A stretch of DNA of 36,034 bases from Rhodoferax sp. (GTDB lineage Bacteria > Pseudomonadota > Gammaproteobacteria > Burkholderiales > Burkholderiaceae_C): NCBI GenBank assembly GCA_025351745.1, contig JANXVI010000307.1:1-36034 (forward strand). Direction: 5' to 3'. A program made the translations under genes and the position numbers. Shown here one piece after another: positions 24,340 to 33,057 of this stretch. The notes under the pieces are model-generated. The model worked only from the letters and a program-made list of their open reading frames with translations, ran no database searches and had not been told where the DNA came from. Position 1 is the stretch's first letter. Every line of letters starts with the position of its first letter.

Positions 24340-24668
24340 GGTTGTGGGTTCGATCCCTCGTTTACTAGACAAAGGTCGTGTCGTCAGAGGGTTGGGGTAA
24401 CATTTTGAAAGCGATGGCTTTGACCGGGCCACTGGTTGCGATGGTGCCGACATGGGCCAGACCCTTGGGGATGGGCGTGGCGCCCGGATCAGGGTGCTGC
24501 AGTGCTCACAGTTAAATATACCCAAAAAAGGTTTAATGCAGGGATTTTACTCACTATCAGAGGGAAAGTGGTCTTTAGCCCTCGTAAAATATACTTATGT
24601 TGCTATAAATAGTATAGCTATTGCGTTTGGCAAACAGGGTGTTTGGGTAAACCCCTGCGAGCAAGCGC
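24340..24668. other. 329-bp intergenic region
   Basis: Upstream region of the TMADH-like gene and downstream of the DUF5071 gene, both on the minus strand. It holds the third dispersed repeat copy and an otherwise AT-rich tract. GGTTCGATCCC at 24347 resembles a tRNA T-loop but no tRNA folds around it. Confidence 0.5.
24572..24635 (-). repeat. Dispersed intergenic repeat, copy 3
   Basis: The minus strand reads CAATAGCTATACTATTTATA ... AGTATATTTTACGAGGGCTA, with the same ACGAGGGCTA core and AT-rich arm. The arm TAGCTATACTATTTATAGC is itself nearly palindromic. Confidence 0.65.
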
Positions 24669-25079
24669 TTAAGTGGCAGCGCGGTCGTCGTTGCAGTACT
24701 TTCGGAACAATTCGTCTGCGATCATGTGCAGACCTTCTTCTTTTTCCGCGGTGGTTGGCGTGTCTATCAACCGTAGCAGATCAACCGAAATGCCGTGCGC
24801 CAGTGAGTCCGATTGGCCGACGATGTGTTCCAGCACTACCCGTTTCCATTGCTCATCTTGAGACTGCAACGCGTAGCGTGCATGGGGTACGAGCGGAGCG
24901 CCGATGCGGGCTAAAAAGGGAAGAAATACTTTTGCAACCGGCCAATTGGCATCTTCCACCCATTCGAGTATCTCGCCCAAGACGGGCGCCACTGCCGGGT
25001 AGCCCAGTGTGACCAATTTTGCGGCCTTGCCGGTCTCGTCTTTGGAGCCAGGAACCAGCTCGGACAGGTCACGTGACAT
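24669..25079 (-). CDS. DUF5071 family protein
   Basis: A 136-residue protein with the DUF5071 pattern: LVTLGYPAVAPVLGEILEWV, DANWPVAKVFLPFLARIGAP, LVPHARYALQSQDEQWKRVV. These are HEAT-like helical repeats. DUF5071 proteins are often found as putative immunity or adaptor proteins near polymorphic-toxin genes, but no toxin is recognised here. The start has no clear RBS. Confidence 0.8.
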   Translation of the reverse strand: MSRDLSELVPGSKDETGKAAKLVTLGYPAVAPVLGEILEWVEDANWPVAKVFLPFLARIGAPLVPHARYALQSQDEQWKRVVLEHIVGQSDSLAHGISVDLLRLIDTPTTAEKEEGLHMIADELFRKYCNDDRAAT

Positions 25080-25407
25080 AGCACATGGCGATTGGACGTC
25101 GCACTGCCACTCTGTGGATACAAGCCATAAATTCCTCCTGCTGCAAGTCTTGTCATTGAAAATGCACCAACGATTGCAGGATAGCTGAATTTTTTGCTTT
25201 GGTGGTGGCTATTGGCACGGCAGTCGTGCGCCTGCAAAGTGCGGGAAACGAGTCCGCGTCAAGATTCCCCGGAATATTGCAATACACTGTGGTTATTACC
25301 AGCCTTTGTTTTCCGGAGAATCAACGGTATTTTTCTGTGCCGACTGCGCCAGAGCACCCGCTAACGGACCGTTTGCCATCTCTCCCTCTCTCTTTTGGAA
25401 GTGCTCC
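25080..25407. other. 328-bp intergenic region
   Basis: A divergent region between DUF5071 (minus) and the glycosylase gene (plus), so it should hold both promoters. No well-spaced -35/-10 pair was found, and nothing else is recognised. Confidence 0.4.
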
Positions 25408-26061
25408 ATGCTCGACGACACCACTGCACCGACGGGACTTTATACCGATGACAGCCAAGTGACGCGATGCGTGTGGTGCCGCGCAACCCCACACTATCAG
25501 CACTACCACGACTATGAGTGGGGTGTGCCGGTGCACAACGACGAGCGCCTGTTTGAAAAGATTTGCCTCGAAGGTTTTCAGGCGGGCCTGAGCTGGCTCA
25601 CGATCCTGAACAAGCGCGAGGCCTTTCGCAAAGCCTTCGCCGACTTCGACATGGACAAAGTGGCCGTGTTTGATGACAACCATGTCAAGCGCCTGGTGCT
25701 CGATGCCGGGATCGTGCGCCACCGGGGCAAGATTGCATCCACCATCAACAACGCCAAACGGGGCCAAGAATTGCGTAAAGAATTTGGTTCGCTGGCCACC
25801 TATTTTTGGACGTTCGAGCCACGTGCGACCGCACGACCGAGCCAAATCACACGCCAGACCCTGAGCGGCGTGACAACATCGCCTGAATCCATTGCGTTGT
25901 CCAAGGACCTGCGCAAGCGTGGTTGGAGTTTTGTTGGACCCACCACCATGTATGCGTTCATGCAGGCGATGGGCCTGGTCAATGACCACTTCGAGGGCTG
26001 TGCAGCGCGTGATAGGGCTATTGCCGCGCGCTCGGTCTTCTCTGTGCCGACCCAGGCATAG
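25408..26061 (+). CDS. tag: DNA-3-methyladenine glycosylase I
   Basis: A 217-residue base-excision repair enzyme that removes 3-methyladenine from alkylated DNA. The Tag signature is complete: RCVWC (Cys 21), YHDYEWGVP (His 34), FEKICLEGFQAGLSWLTIL (catalytic Glu), RGWSFVGPTTMYAFMQAMG and HFEGC (His 194, Cys 198). Cys 21, His 34, His 194 and Cys 198 match the zinc site of E. coli Tag in spacing (C4, H17, H175, C179). GGAAG seven bases upstream fixes ATG 25408; the frame is open from 25306. A GGDEF gene follows. Confidence 0.95.
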   Translation: MLDDTTAPTGLYTDDSQVTRCVWCRATPHYQHYHDYEWGVPVHNDERLFEKICLEGFQAGLSWLTILNKREAFRKAFADFDMDKVAVFDDNHVKRLVLDAGIVRHRGKIASTINNAKRGQELRKEFGSLATYFWTFEPRATARPSQITRQTLSGVTTSPESIALSKDLRKRGWSFVGPTTMYAFMQAMGLVNDHFEGCAARDRAIAARSVFSVPTQA

Positions 26062-26219
26062 TGAGCACGCGAAACAGGACCCGATGCCGTCAGTCTTCAG
26101 CGCTCAAGGCAAGCGAGTCGTTCGTCAGATTTGCTTACCAAAATTCACGGTCCGCGGCGCTGGAACTGTTGATACTTGGCTCAACGCCTCACGATTCAAT
26201 CAGATTGCCAACCCATCGT

Positions 26220-26969
26220 ATGCCTGTGAAACGGTCTAAAAATAATACCTTCTGGACTGCAATTGCGGTCTTTACACTCGGCGTGTGTTCAGTCGCCTGG
26301 AACTTTGATTGGCTGTCGGACGTTGGTTTCATTGGCCTTCTCGCCGCGAGTTTGACCTTGTCCCTGATGGCCACGCAGTTTTTGTTGCTCGAACAGCACC
26401 GGCGTGGCAGTGCGCAAAACGCCATGCAACGCGAGGCTGCCAAGCTGAAGTCGCAAGTGAAGTTACTGCTGACGCAAGCCCACTACGACAATCTAACCGG
26501 TTTGGGCAACCGCAATTTGCTACACGACCGCTTCCAGTTTGTTGTAGAGCGTTGCATGCGTAGCAAGGCGAGCTTTGCCCTGATGATGATTGACCTGAAC
26601 AGTTTCAAATCCATCAACGACACCTATGGGCACAGTGCTGGTGACGCGGTCCTGATCGCTAGCGCCAACCGGTTGATGGCTTCGGTTCGGGCATCGGACA
26701 CCGTGGTGCGCCTGGGAGGTGACGAATTCCTGTTGCTGATTGAGCGGTTTGAACATGGTAATGATGTGTTCAAGCTGGGACAGAAATTGATCGACACGTT
26801 GTCTGAAGATATCGTACTGCCATCGGGAGAAATTGTGGCCGTGGGTGCAAGCGTTGGCATCGCACAGTTTCCGCAAAATGGTGCGGACATGCCGGGTCTA
26901 ATCGAGTATGCCGATCAGTCCATGTACGAATGCAAAACTTCTGGCCACATGCCGCTTGAGTTTGCTTAA
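26220..26969 (+). CDS. GGDEF diguanylate cyclase
   Basis: A 249-residue protein with two N-terminal membrane helices (about 11-28 and 34-56), a short coiled coil (60-85) and a GGDEF domain. The active site is canonical (RLGGDEFLLL, 165-173). An I-site RASD lies five residues upstream (157-160), so product inhibition by c-di-GMP is expected. I chose ATG 26220; GTG 26061, which overlaps the tag stop by one base, would add 53 residues that look unlike a domain. No RBS is strong at either. The stop overlaps the convergent regulator gene by 4 bp. Confidence 0.88.
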   Translation: MPVKRSKNNTFWTAIAVFTLGVCSVAWNFDWLSDVGFIGLLAASLTLSLMATQFLLLEQHRRGSAQNAMQREAAKLKSQVKLLLTQAHYDNLTGLGNRNLLHDRFQFVVERCMRSKASFALMMIDLNSFKSINDTYGHSAGDAVLIASANRLMASVRASDTVVRLGGDEFLLLIERFEHGNDVFKLGQKLIDTLSEDIVLPSGEIVAVGASVGIAQFPQNGADMPGLIEYADQSMYECKTSGHMPLEFA

Positions 26970-27688
26970 ATCAGGGCCTTGATGCGCTCATGCCCAGCGC
27001 GGCTGATGGGTATCTGCTGACCGTTGTGCAGCACCGCCACAAAACTGTCTTTGGAGAGCCGATCGATGTTCTTCAAATGCCCCACATTGACGATCCATGA
27101 CCGGTGCACGCGGACAAACTGTGTGGGGTCTAGTCGGCCTTCCAGTTCACTTAGACTTTGGGTCTTGAGGTAGCTTTTGCCTTGGGCGTGGATGCAGATG
27201 TAATCGTCTTGCGCCTCAACAGACGCCACTGTATTCAACGCCAGCACATGCACCTGGTTACGGTCGCGAATCAGCACGCGCTCTAGCTTGCCCGTGGTAT
27301 GGGTTGTGATGGCTTGCAGACCGGCGGTGGGTTGCCCCATCAGCCTGCGTGCCCGTGCCAGGGCTTCGTCAAAGCGGACCTGTGAAAAGGGCTTGAGCAG
27401 GTAGTCCACCGCGTGCAGGTCGAAGGCTTTGACGGCGTATTGGTCATATGCTGTGGTGAAGATAACCCCGTGGTCGCGCTGTGTCAGCTCCAGCACCTCC
27501 AAGCCCGTGAGCCGCGGCATTTGTATGTCCAAAAATACCAGGTCTGGTTGCAAGTCCGTGATCGCCTTGACGGCGTCAAAGCCGTTGTCGCACTCGCCAA
27601 TAATTTTAACGTCTTCGTGCGCTTGCAGGTATTCGCGCAACAGCCGCCGCGCCAGCGTCTCGTCGTCAACTAACAGGGCTCGTATCAT
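26966..27688 (-). CDS. LytTR-family response regulator (AlgR/LytR type)
   Basis: A 240-residue regulator. The receiver domain (1-120) has VDDE and phospho-acceptor Asp 54 in VFLDIQMPRLTG; the LytTR DNA-binding domain (about 140-240) has IHAQGKSYLKTQSLSELE and FVRVHRSWIVN. It is the last gene of a four-gene operon; its ATG overlaps the kinase stop (ATGA), so the two are translationally coupled. The likely targets are envelope genes, possibly its own operon. Confidence 0.93.
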   Translation of the reverse strand: MIRALLVDDETLARRLLREYLQAHEDVKIIGECDNGFDAVKAITDLQPDLVFLDIQMPRLTGLEVLELTQRDHGVIFTTAYDQYAVKAFDLHAVDYLLKPFSQVRFDEALARARRLMGQPTAGLQAITTHTTGKLERVLIRDRNQVHVLALNTVASVEAQDDYICIHAQGKSYLKTQSLSELEGRLDPTQFVRVHRSWIVNVGHLKNIDRLSKDSFVAVLHNGQQIPISRAGHERIKALI

Positions 27689-28809
27689 GGGCTATGCACG
27701 CCATGCGCGCCGGTGGTAGTGAAGGGCAGGGCCAATTCGACCACAAAGCGGTGTTCGGCAACGTGCTGACTAATGCGTGCCCGGTCTCCATAGAGGGTTT
27801 GCAGGCGCTGGTGGATGTTGCGCAGCCCCAATCCCAAGCCCGCGCCATGGGTCGTGGCCGAAGAGGCCGCAAAGGTGTCGGACTGTGCGCTTTGCGCATC
27901 GTCTTCCACCGGATTGTCTACGCGCAGATGCAGCCATGCGCCGCGCACCACACCCTTGATGTGCACGGTGCCCGCACGGGTGCTGCGTGCAATACCGTGT
28001 TTGACTGCGTTCTCCACCAGCGGCTGTAACACCATGGGCGGCACCTGGGCCGTTTGCGCCACGCCATCCACCGCAATGTCTATTCCCAGCTTGTCGCCAA
28101 AGCGCATCGCTTCTATATCGAGGAAGCATTGGCAATGCGCTATCTCCTGCGCCAGCGGAATGCTAGATTGTTCCGACAAGGACAGTGTTTGGCGAAAATA
28201 CTGCGCCAGCGCAATCGTCATGCCTCTTGCGGCAACCGCGTCCATGCTGGTCAATGCGCTGATTGAGTTGAGGCAGTTGAACAAAAAATGGGGGTTGATT
28301 TGCATGCGCAGCATTTGTAGCTCGGCCTCGTGGGCCAGCACGCGGGACTGCAACTCGCGCCGTTGCGCGTCACGCATCTGCTCCAGCGCGATCATCACAT
28401 CATGCAGCAAGAGCGACAGCAGGTACACGCCAGCCGCCGCAGCAAACAACGCCCAGCCTGTGTGGTGCGTCCACTCAATAACCGCCCAGTCCAGTTCCAA
28501 GGTCCTGCTGAACCGGTTCCAAACCAGGCACAGCCCCCAGCCGATGGAACCGGCAATTGCCGAAGCGGTCGCAAAGAGGACCAGTCCTACGGCCAGACGC
28601 CGCCGCGTGAAGGGCAGAGCGCGGCAAACATAGTAGGCCGATGGAATGACAAAGGCGTATGCCAAGCACACGGGCACCGCAAACCACAGCGCGTTGACCC
28701 ATGGCGTTTGCATAGATACGACCAGCACAGACGCGAATGCAGCACCGCCCGCCAGCCAGGCCAGCAGATACCACGACAAGGCCCGCAGGCTCGATAACAC
28801 AGGGTGCAT
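27685..28809 (-). CDS. LytS/YehU-like sensor histidine kinase
   Basis: A 374-residue kinase. The N-terminal half has four to five membrane helices. The His_kinase domain has MQINPHFLFNCLNSI (His 174) and the HATPase has VLQPLVENAVKHGI and GLGLGLRNIHQRL. No separate periplasmic sensor domain is present, so it senses in the membrane, perhaps through the adjacent LiaF-like protein. It lies 21 bp downstream of the LiaF-like gene and overlaps the regulator gene by 4 bp. Confidence 0.92.
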   Translation of the reverse strand: MHPVLSSLRALSWYLLAWLAGGAAFASVLVVSMQTPWVNALWFAVPVCLAYAFVIPSAYYVCRALPFTRRRLAVGLVLFATASAIAGSIGWGLCLVWNRFSRTLELDWAVIEWTHHTGWALFAAAAGVYLLSLLLHDVMIALEQMRDAQRRELQSRVLAHEAELQMLRMQINPHFLFNCLNSISALTSMDAVAARGMTIALAQYFRQTLSLSEQSSIPLAQEIAHCQCFLDIEAMRFGDKLGIDIAVDGVAQTAQVPPMVLQPLVENAVKHGIARSTRAGTVHIKGVVRGAWLHLRVDNPVEDDAQSAQSDTFAASSATTHGAGLGLGLRNIHQRLQTLYGDRARISQHVAEHRFVVELALPFTTTGAHGVHSP

Positions 28810-28830
28810 GGAAGTGTGGGCCCGGCCGCG

Positions 28831-29529
28831 TTAATTCTTGATCTCCATACCGCCCATGACCAGGTAACCGGTGATGATGAGGCGTTTAGTGGGGTTGGCG
28901 GGCGGCACACTTTTGTCCTCCACGCCCGCCATCAATGGAACGCCATTGACCGACACGGCCCAGTCATTGGGGATTTTGATATCGACCCCGCCCATGGCTA
29001 CCAACACATTCAAGGTGGCTTCGTGGGTCATCGATGCGCCGCGCAAGTCCAGTTCCACACCGCCCATGATGGCGGTGATCTCGCCTCCGCGAAATTCCTG
29101 TGAGTCCACCCTTAGTTTTGTGCCGCCCATGACGACGGTCAGGTCCACGGCAGGGTCTTGCGTGACATCGCGGGTTTGGCCGTCGGCATCCGGGTTTTGG
29201 CCGTGGCGCAAATGACCCTGAAAGATGACCCCAAGCCCCAGCGCGATCATGGCCACCGGCCACCAGTCGCGCCAGCGTATATCGATGAAGCCCATGTGTG
29301 TCAGCGTCAGCAGCACACCGGCCACCAGCAAGCCTGCGCCTACGATGTAGCCTGAAGGGCGTTGCGCTTGGGTCAGCTTGAGCGCACCGACCACGATGAA
29401 AACGATGGGCCAAAAGGCCAGCACCGAGCGCGCGTCGAAGATGCGAAAGTTGTCGAGCAAAAATACGACGCCCAGAAAGGCCAGCACAAAGCCCATGACG
29501 ACGCGTTGCTGTGGAGATTTTCGGTTCAT
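28831..29529 (-). CDS. LiaF-like membrane protein
   Basis: A 232-residue protein. The N-terminal half has four short hydrophobic helices of the DUF5668/LiaI-like type (VLAFLGVVFLLDNF; WPIVFIVVGAL; LLVAGVLLTLTH; WWPVAMIALGLGVIF). The C-terminal half is a beta-rich LiaF domain with repeated VVMGGTK, IMGGVELDLRG, AMGGVDIKIP and VMGGMEIKN. In Firmicutes LiaF inhibits a membrane kinase under cell-envelope control. It overlaps the upstream DUF5668 gene (ATGA) and precedes the kinase, which supports the same role. Confidence 0.88.
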   Translation of the reverse strand: MNRKSPQQRVVMGFVLAFLGVVFLLDNFRIFDARSVLAFWPIVFIVVGALKLTQAQRPSGYIVGAGLLVAGVLLTLTHMGFIDIRWRDWWPVAMIALGLGVIFQGHLRHGQNPDADGQTRDVTQDPAVDLTVVMGGTKLRVDSQEFRGGEITAIMGGVELDLRGASMTHEATLNVLVAMGGVDIKIPNDWAVSVNGVPLMAGVEDKSVPPANPTKRLIITGYLVMGGMEIKN

Positions 29530-29903
29530 GACGGTGTCTTTTCGTTGGATTTATCGGTGGTGGCGGTCATGCCGACAAAGATGTGCCGCAGCCCGAGTGC
29601 TATCAGAACCATGGGCCAACTATTTTGAAAGGCCAGGCCCCATACATGCTGTAGGCAGGCATACAGCCAAAACGCAACAAAGATCAAAAAACCACCCTTA
29701 GACACATCGACTGGGCCGCGCGCATCAATGATGCGGCCAACGCCCACGCACGCAATGATGAACGGCCAGTAAGGGGTCCAAGCACCGATGGGGATATAGG
29801 CCAAATTGTCCAGCAAGAACAGCGCACCGAGACCCATTAGGACCAAGCCCATGACCCAGTGGCCGCCCCGACGTGGCCGTCGAATGATTGACCCATGGTC
29901 CAT
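29526..29903 (-). CDS. DUF5668 (LiaI-like) membrane protein
   Basis: A 125-residue protein with three to four membrane helices: GLVLMGLGALFLLDNLAYI, WPFIIACVGVGRII and GGFLIFVAFWLYACLQHV, then WPMVLIALGLRHIFVG. It has the same GLxLxxxGxxFLLDN motif as the LiaF-like protein and looks like a paralogue of its membrane half. GAGGG six bases upstream sets ATG 29903. It is the first gene of the operon. Confidence 0.85.
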   Translation of the reverse strand: MDHGSIIRRPRRGGHWVMGLVLMGLGALFLLDNLAYIPIGAWTPYWPFIIACVGVGRIIDARGPVDVSKGGFLIFVAFWLYACLQHVWGLAFQNSWPMVLIALGLRHIFVGMTATTDKSNEKTPS

Positions 29904-30127
29904 GGTGTGCCCTCGCTTTTGATTGAATGGTTGAAGCGCCCAATTGCGCCGTGTGTCAGACGATAGCGGTTGGCGGGCACGGTGTCGCTGTATTTTCGGT
30001 GAATAGCGGTGCCGGGTCGGTGAATGACGCCACACCATTCCAATGCCGGTGGGCAGCGTAATATGCGAGACACCCCGTGCAAACCACCATGCCAGAAAAT
30101 GGACGGCAACAGAATGGAATATGTAGC

Positions 30128-31582
30128 ATGCGAGCACGATTGACAGCCGAACAACAGACAGCCCTGGCAAACGCCACCGACTACAACACCTGGCGAACCC
30201 ACGCAGTAGACTTGGACGCACAGGCGGGCATGGACGTTTGGAAGAGCGACCCGCACTCTCCGTTTTACCAGCACCGGCTGATCCAACAGCGCCTGATCAA
30301 CCTGCGTAACTGGCGCAAGGCCGGTGATTGGGCCCAGGTGATCTTCAGCCTGCGCGAGGGCCTGCACCGCAACCTGGGCAATCTGGCCAACCCGGAGCTC
30401 TACAAGTACACCCGGGTCGGAACCAAGTTTTTGATCGACGAGTACATCACTGAAGTCACATCCCTGCTCGATTACCTGTGCGACCACGAGATACCGGACC
30501 TGCCCTATACCGAGAAGCTGATGTTCTTCCGGCACACGGGACAGAGCTTTGGCCGATCCGCGCTTATGCTCAGCGGTGGGGCCAATATGGGCATGTTTCA
30601 CATCGGCGTCATCAAGGCCTTGCACCAACACAAACTGCTGCCGCGCGTGATATCCGGCTCCAGTGCCGGGTCTGTCGTGGCGGCGTTTGTTGGCACGCGC
30701 AAAGACAGCGAACTCGATGCCTTGTTCAAGGGCGATGGCATGGATTTTCAGTCGTGGCAGCGCCTGGGTCTGCGCGAGATGCTCAAGCAGAAGTCGATTA
30801 TGAACATTGACGCACTGGAACGCTTCTTGCGCAAAAATCTGGGTGAATACACGTTTGAAGAGGCCTTCAAAAAGACCAAACGCATTATCAATATCACCGT
30901 CTCGCCGGTGGCAAAACACCAGCATGCGCGGCTGCTGAACTACCTGACTACGCCGCACTTGTTGGTGTGGAGCGCGGTACTGGCGTCGTGCTCGGTGCCG
31001 GGTTTGTTCCCTCCGGTCAAATTGATAACCAAAGACCGCCTCGGGCATGAAAAACCCTACATGGCATCGATCCGCTGGGTCGATGGAGCCATCCAGAGCG
31101 ACCTCCCGGCCAAGCGCCTGGGTGAGTTGTACAACGTCAACCATCACATCGTCAGTCAGACCAATCCGCATGTGCTGCCCTTCATTGCCGACCAGACGCG
31201 CAAGGAGGGCTGGCAGTCGTTTTTGATGGATTTGGTCAAAAGTGAGGTCAAGTTTCGCAGCAAGCAGATCATGCAATTCGCCTCTTACGGATTTGAAACC
31301 GGCATCATCAAAAACCTGCTGGAGGGCGCCGTTGCGATTGTTGACCAGCAGTACTATGGAGACGTCACTATTCACCCGCCCATGCGCTTCAAGGACTACC
31401 GACGGATCCTGAGCAATCTGACGCAAGAGGATTTTCAGGAATGGGTGCTGGCCGGCGAGCGCGCCACCTGGCCCAAGATCGCGATGATCCGCGACCAAAC
31501 CACCATCGGCCAGACGCTGGAGGACTGCATCATCCGCTTGAAGAGGAAACGCCAGCGGCGCAACGTCGAAAAGCTTGCGTGA
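30128..31582 (+). CDS. Patatin-like phospholipase with DUF3336 domain
   Basis: A 484-residue protein. The N-terminal DUF3336 domain ends at about residue 135 (REGLHRNLGNLANPELYKYT). The patatin domain has LSGGANMGMFHIGV (oxyanion loop, about 148-161), the nucleophile Ser 179 in GSSAG, and the catalytic Asp 319 in WVDGA. This is the lipid acyl hydrolase layout of the yeast Tgl3/4 and bacterial DUF3336 family. The product is likely soluble or peripheral. The start at ATG 30128 (MRARLTAEQQ) fits the family; only a weak GGAA precedes it. It is divergent from the LiaF-like operon. Confidence 0.92.
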   Translation: MRARLTAEQQTALANATDYNTWRTHAVDLDAQAGMDVWKSDPHSPFYQHRLIQQRLINLRNWRKAGDWAQVIFSLREGLHRNLGNLANPELYKYTRVGTKFLIDEYITEVTSLLDYLCDHEIPDLPYTEKLMFFRHTGQSFGRSALMLSGGANMGMFHIGVIKALHQHKLLPRVISGSSAGSVVAAFVGTRKDSELDALFKGDGMDFQSWQRLGLREMLKQKSIMNIDALERFLRKNLGEYTFEEAFKKTKRIINITVSPVAKHQHARLLNYLTTPHLLVWSAVLASCSVPGLFPPVKLITKDRLGHEKPYMASIRWVDGAIQSDLPAKRLGELYNVNHHIVSQTNPHVLPFIADQTRKEGWQSFLMDLVKSEVKFRSKQIMQFASYGFETGIIKNLLEGAVAIVDQQYYGDVTIHPPMRFKDYRRILSNLTQEDFQEWVLAGERATWPKIAMIRDQTTIGQTLEDCIIRLKRKRQRRNVEKLA

Positions 31583-31793
31583 TGTTGATGTGCCTGATGG
31601 CGCCGTGCTTCGCTCACTCGGTGCTTAGGCGATCTCGTGCTGCGCACTGCCGACCTGGGCGATGGCCGTTACAACGTGGTCAAGCTGTTAGCGTTGGAGA
31701 TTTGTGGCCCCCAGCTGAAGGCGGCCCGCAACCGGGCAGGCCGCCTCCATGGGGCGTTGGGAACGCCACCGTCTACCACAAAGATCCAGCAAA

Positions 31794-31850
31794 GTGCTAC
31801 AAATATAATAGCTACTAACGCAGAATCTACGAGGGCTAGCGGCCAAAATG
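31794..31850 (+). repeat. Dispersed intergenic repeat, copy 4
   Basis: Contains AATATAATAGCTACTAACGC and CTACGAGGGCTAGCGGCC. Its core matches copy 5, which is inverted with respect to it. Confidence 0.65.
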
Positions 31851-32044
31851 GCACCAAGGGTTCGGCGGTGGAGCGCCCCTGGACGTTTACCGTGGTGCGG
31901 TTTGCCTTACACCGGGGTAGGCCAGCGTGGACCGGCGACAGCGCAAGTGCCTGGGCTCCCGCACCCCGCACGAGGCCTTTTACAACCTGCCGGTGCGTCC
32001 GCTTACACTGCATACTGTTGCGATTTGCACTTGAATCTGCGCGA

Positions 32045-32100
32045 TAATAGGCCGCTAGCCCTCGTGGATTGGACCTGGTCTGCTATTAATATTGATATTG
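32045..32100 (-). repeat. Dispersed intergenic repeat, copy 5
   Basis: The minus strand has AATATTAATAGC and CCACGAGGGCTAGCGGCC, which shares the 14-base ACGAGGGCTAGCGG core with copy 4. The two could pair in single strands. Confidence 0.65.
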
Positions 32101-32145
32101 GCGTAGATCTGCTTGACCCGGTCGTCTTGGCAAACAACAGACCGA

Positions 32146-33057
32146 TCAAGCACCCAAAAACAGCGCCGGGTCCACCATTTTGCGGTTGAGCACGACAGCG
32201 AAATGCAGGTGCGGTCCGGTCACACGCCCCGTAGCACCCACCGACGCGAAGCGCTCACCGGTCTTGACCACATCGCCCACTTTCACATGGATTGCGCTCA
32301 GGTGTCCAGCCATGGTCAGCAGGCCACCGCCATGGTCCAGCCAGACGGTGTTGCCGCCAAAAAAATAGTCACCCGTGTCGATGACACGTCCGGGTAGGGG
32401 TGCCAGCACCGGTGTGCCCGATGCGGCAGCAATGTCCATGCCGCTGTGCGGGCTGCGGGCCTGGCCGTTGAACACACGGCGCAGGCCAAAGGAACTGGAG
32501 CGTCGACCTTCCACTGGTGCTTTCATGCGCAACATGGATGCGCGGGGCAGCGGCTCGCTGAAGGTTGCCAGCACCGTGGTCAGTTGGGCTTGCTCGCGCG
32601 CGAAGCGGGCCTCGTCCTGGGTTGACAGGTCGACTTTGCCGGGGGAGACCTTCAGTGATTGCACCGGATAGCGCTTGGGCGCTACGGTGAATTCGATGGA
32701 TCGTGTACCGCCGCCCTCGTGCTGTATTGCGATGCTGGCGGGGCCCGCAGGAGTCGACAGCGCGACGCCAACCAATGCCGTCCAAAGCTGGGCATCGCCC
32801 ACTACCAACAGAGGCACATCGCCCAGAGTTGCTAGTGGACGCGTGGCCGCGGGGCCGAGGTCCAGACGGGCAACACCGCCGGGCACAGCGTGGGCGCGGG
32901 GCCATACGTCCGGGGACAGAGGCTTGGCTTTGGTGGACGCGGGCCGTGCTTGCGCCGGTGGTAGTGCAAGCACGCCCAGGCTGGCGAGCAGCGCGGTGCG
33001 GCGGGTGAACGAAGGGTCGGTGGCTGGTAGAGCGGAGGGTTGGCGTTGGATCGGCAC
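32146..33057 (-). CDS. M23 family peptidoglycan endopeptidase
   Basis: A 303-residue protein starting with GTG 33057. An RR-containing signal (FTRRTALLASLGVLALPPAQA) suggests Tat or Sec export. The M23 domain has HSGMDIA (His 204, Asp 208), AGHLSAIHVKVGD and HLHF (His 283 and His 285), all zinc or catalytic positions intact. Such LytM-type enzymes cut peptide cross-links in peptidoglycan. The N-terminal half (50-170) contains a beta-rich region and a helical stretch. No RBS is obvious at the GTG. Confidence 0.9.
   Translation of the reverse strand: MPIQRQPSALPATDPSFTRRTALLASLGVLALPPAQARPASTKAKPLSPDVWPRAHAVPGGVARLDLGPAATRPLATLGDVPLLVVGDAQLWTALVGVALSTPAGPASIAIQHEGGGTRSIEFTVAPKRYPVQSLKVSPGKVDLSTQDEARFAREQAQLTTVLATFSEPLPRASMLRMKAPVEGRRSSSFGLRRVFNGQARSPHSGMDIAAASGTPVLAPLPGRVIDTGDYFFGGNTVWLDHGGGLLTMAGHLSAIHVKVGDVVKTGERFASVGATGRVTGPHLHFAVVLNRKMVDPALFLGA

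Larger units (their letters stand above)
31583..32145. other. 563-bp intergenic region with inverted repeats
   Basis: Between patatin and the M23 endopeptidase, with two inverted copies of the dispersed repeat 194 bp apart. GGCGGCC/GGCCGCC at 31720-31745 forms a GC-only 7-bp hairpin without a T-tract. Frames in between look like noise (for example VLRTADLGDGRYNVVKLLAL) and have no starts. Confidence 0.5.

Noticed and set aside
24347..24357. GGTTCGATCCC resembling a tRNA T-loop
   Set aside because: No acceptor, D or anticodon arm can be placed around it; it lies in the TMADH leader.
29837..31498. 553-codon minus-strand frame
   Set aside because: It is the antisense of the patatin gene, which has complete catalytic motifs on the plus strand.
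31720..31745. GC-only hairpin after the patatin gene as a terminator
   Set aside because: No T-tract follows and it lies 140 bp past the stop.
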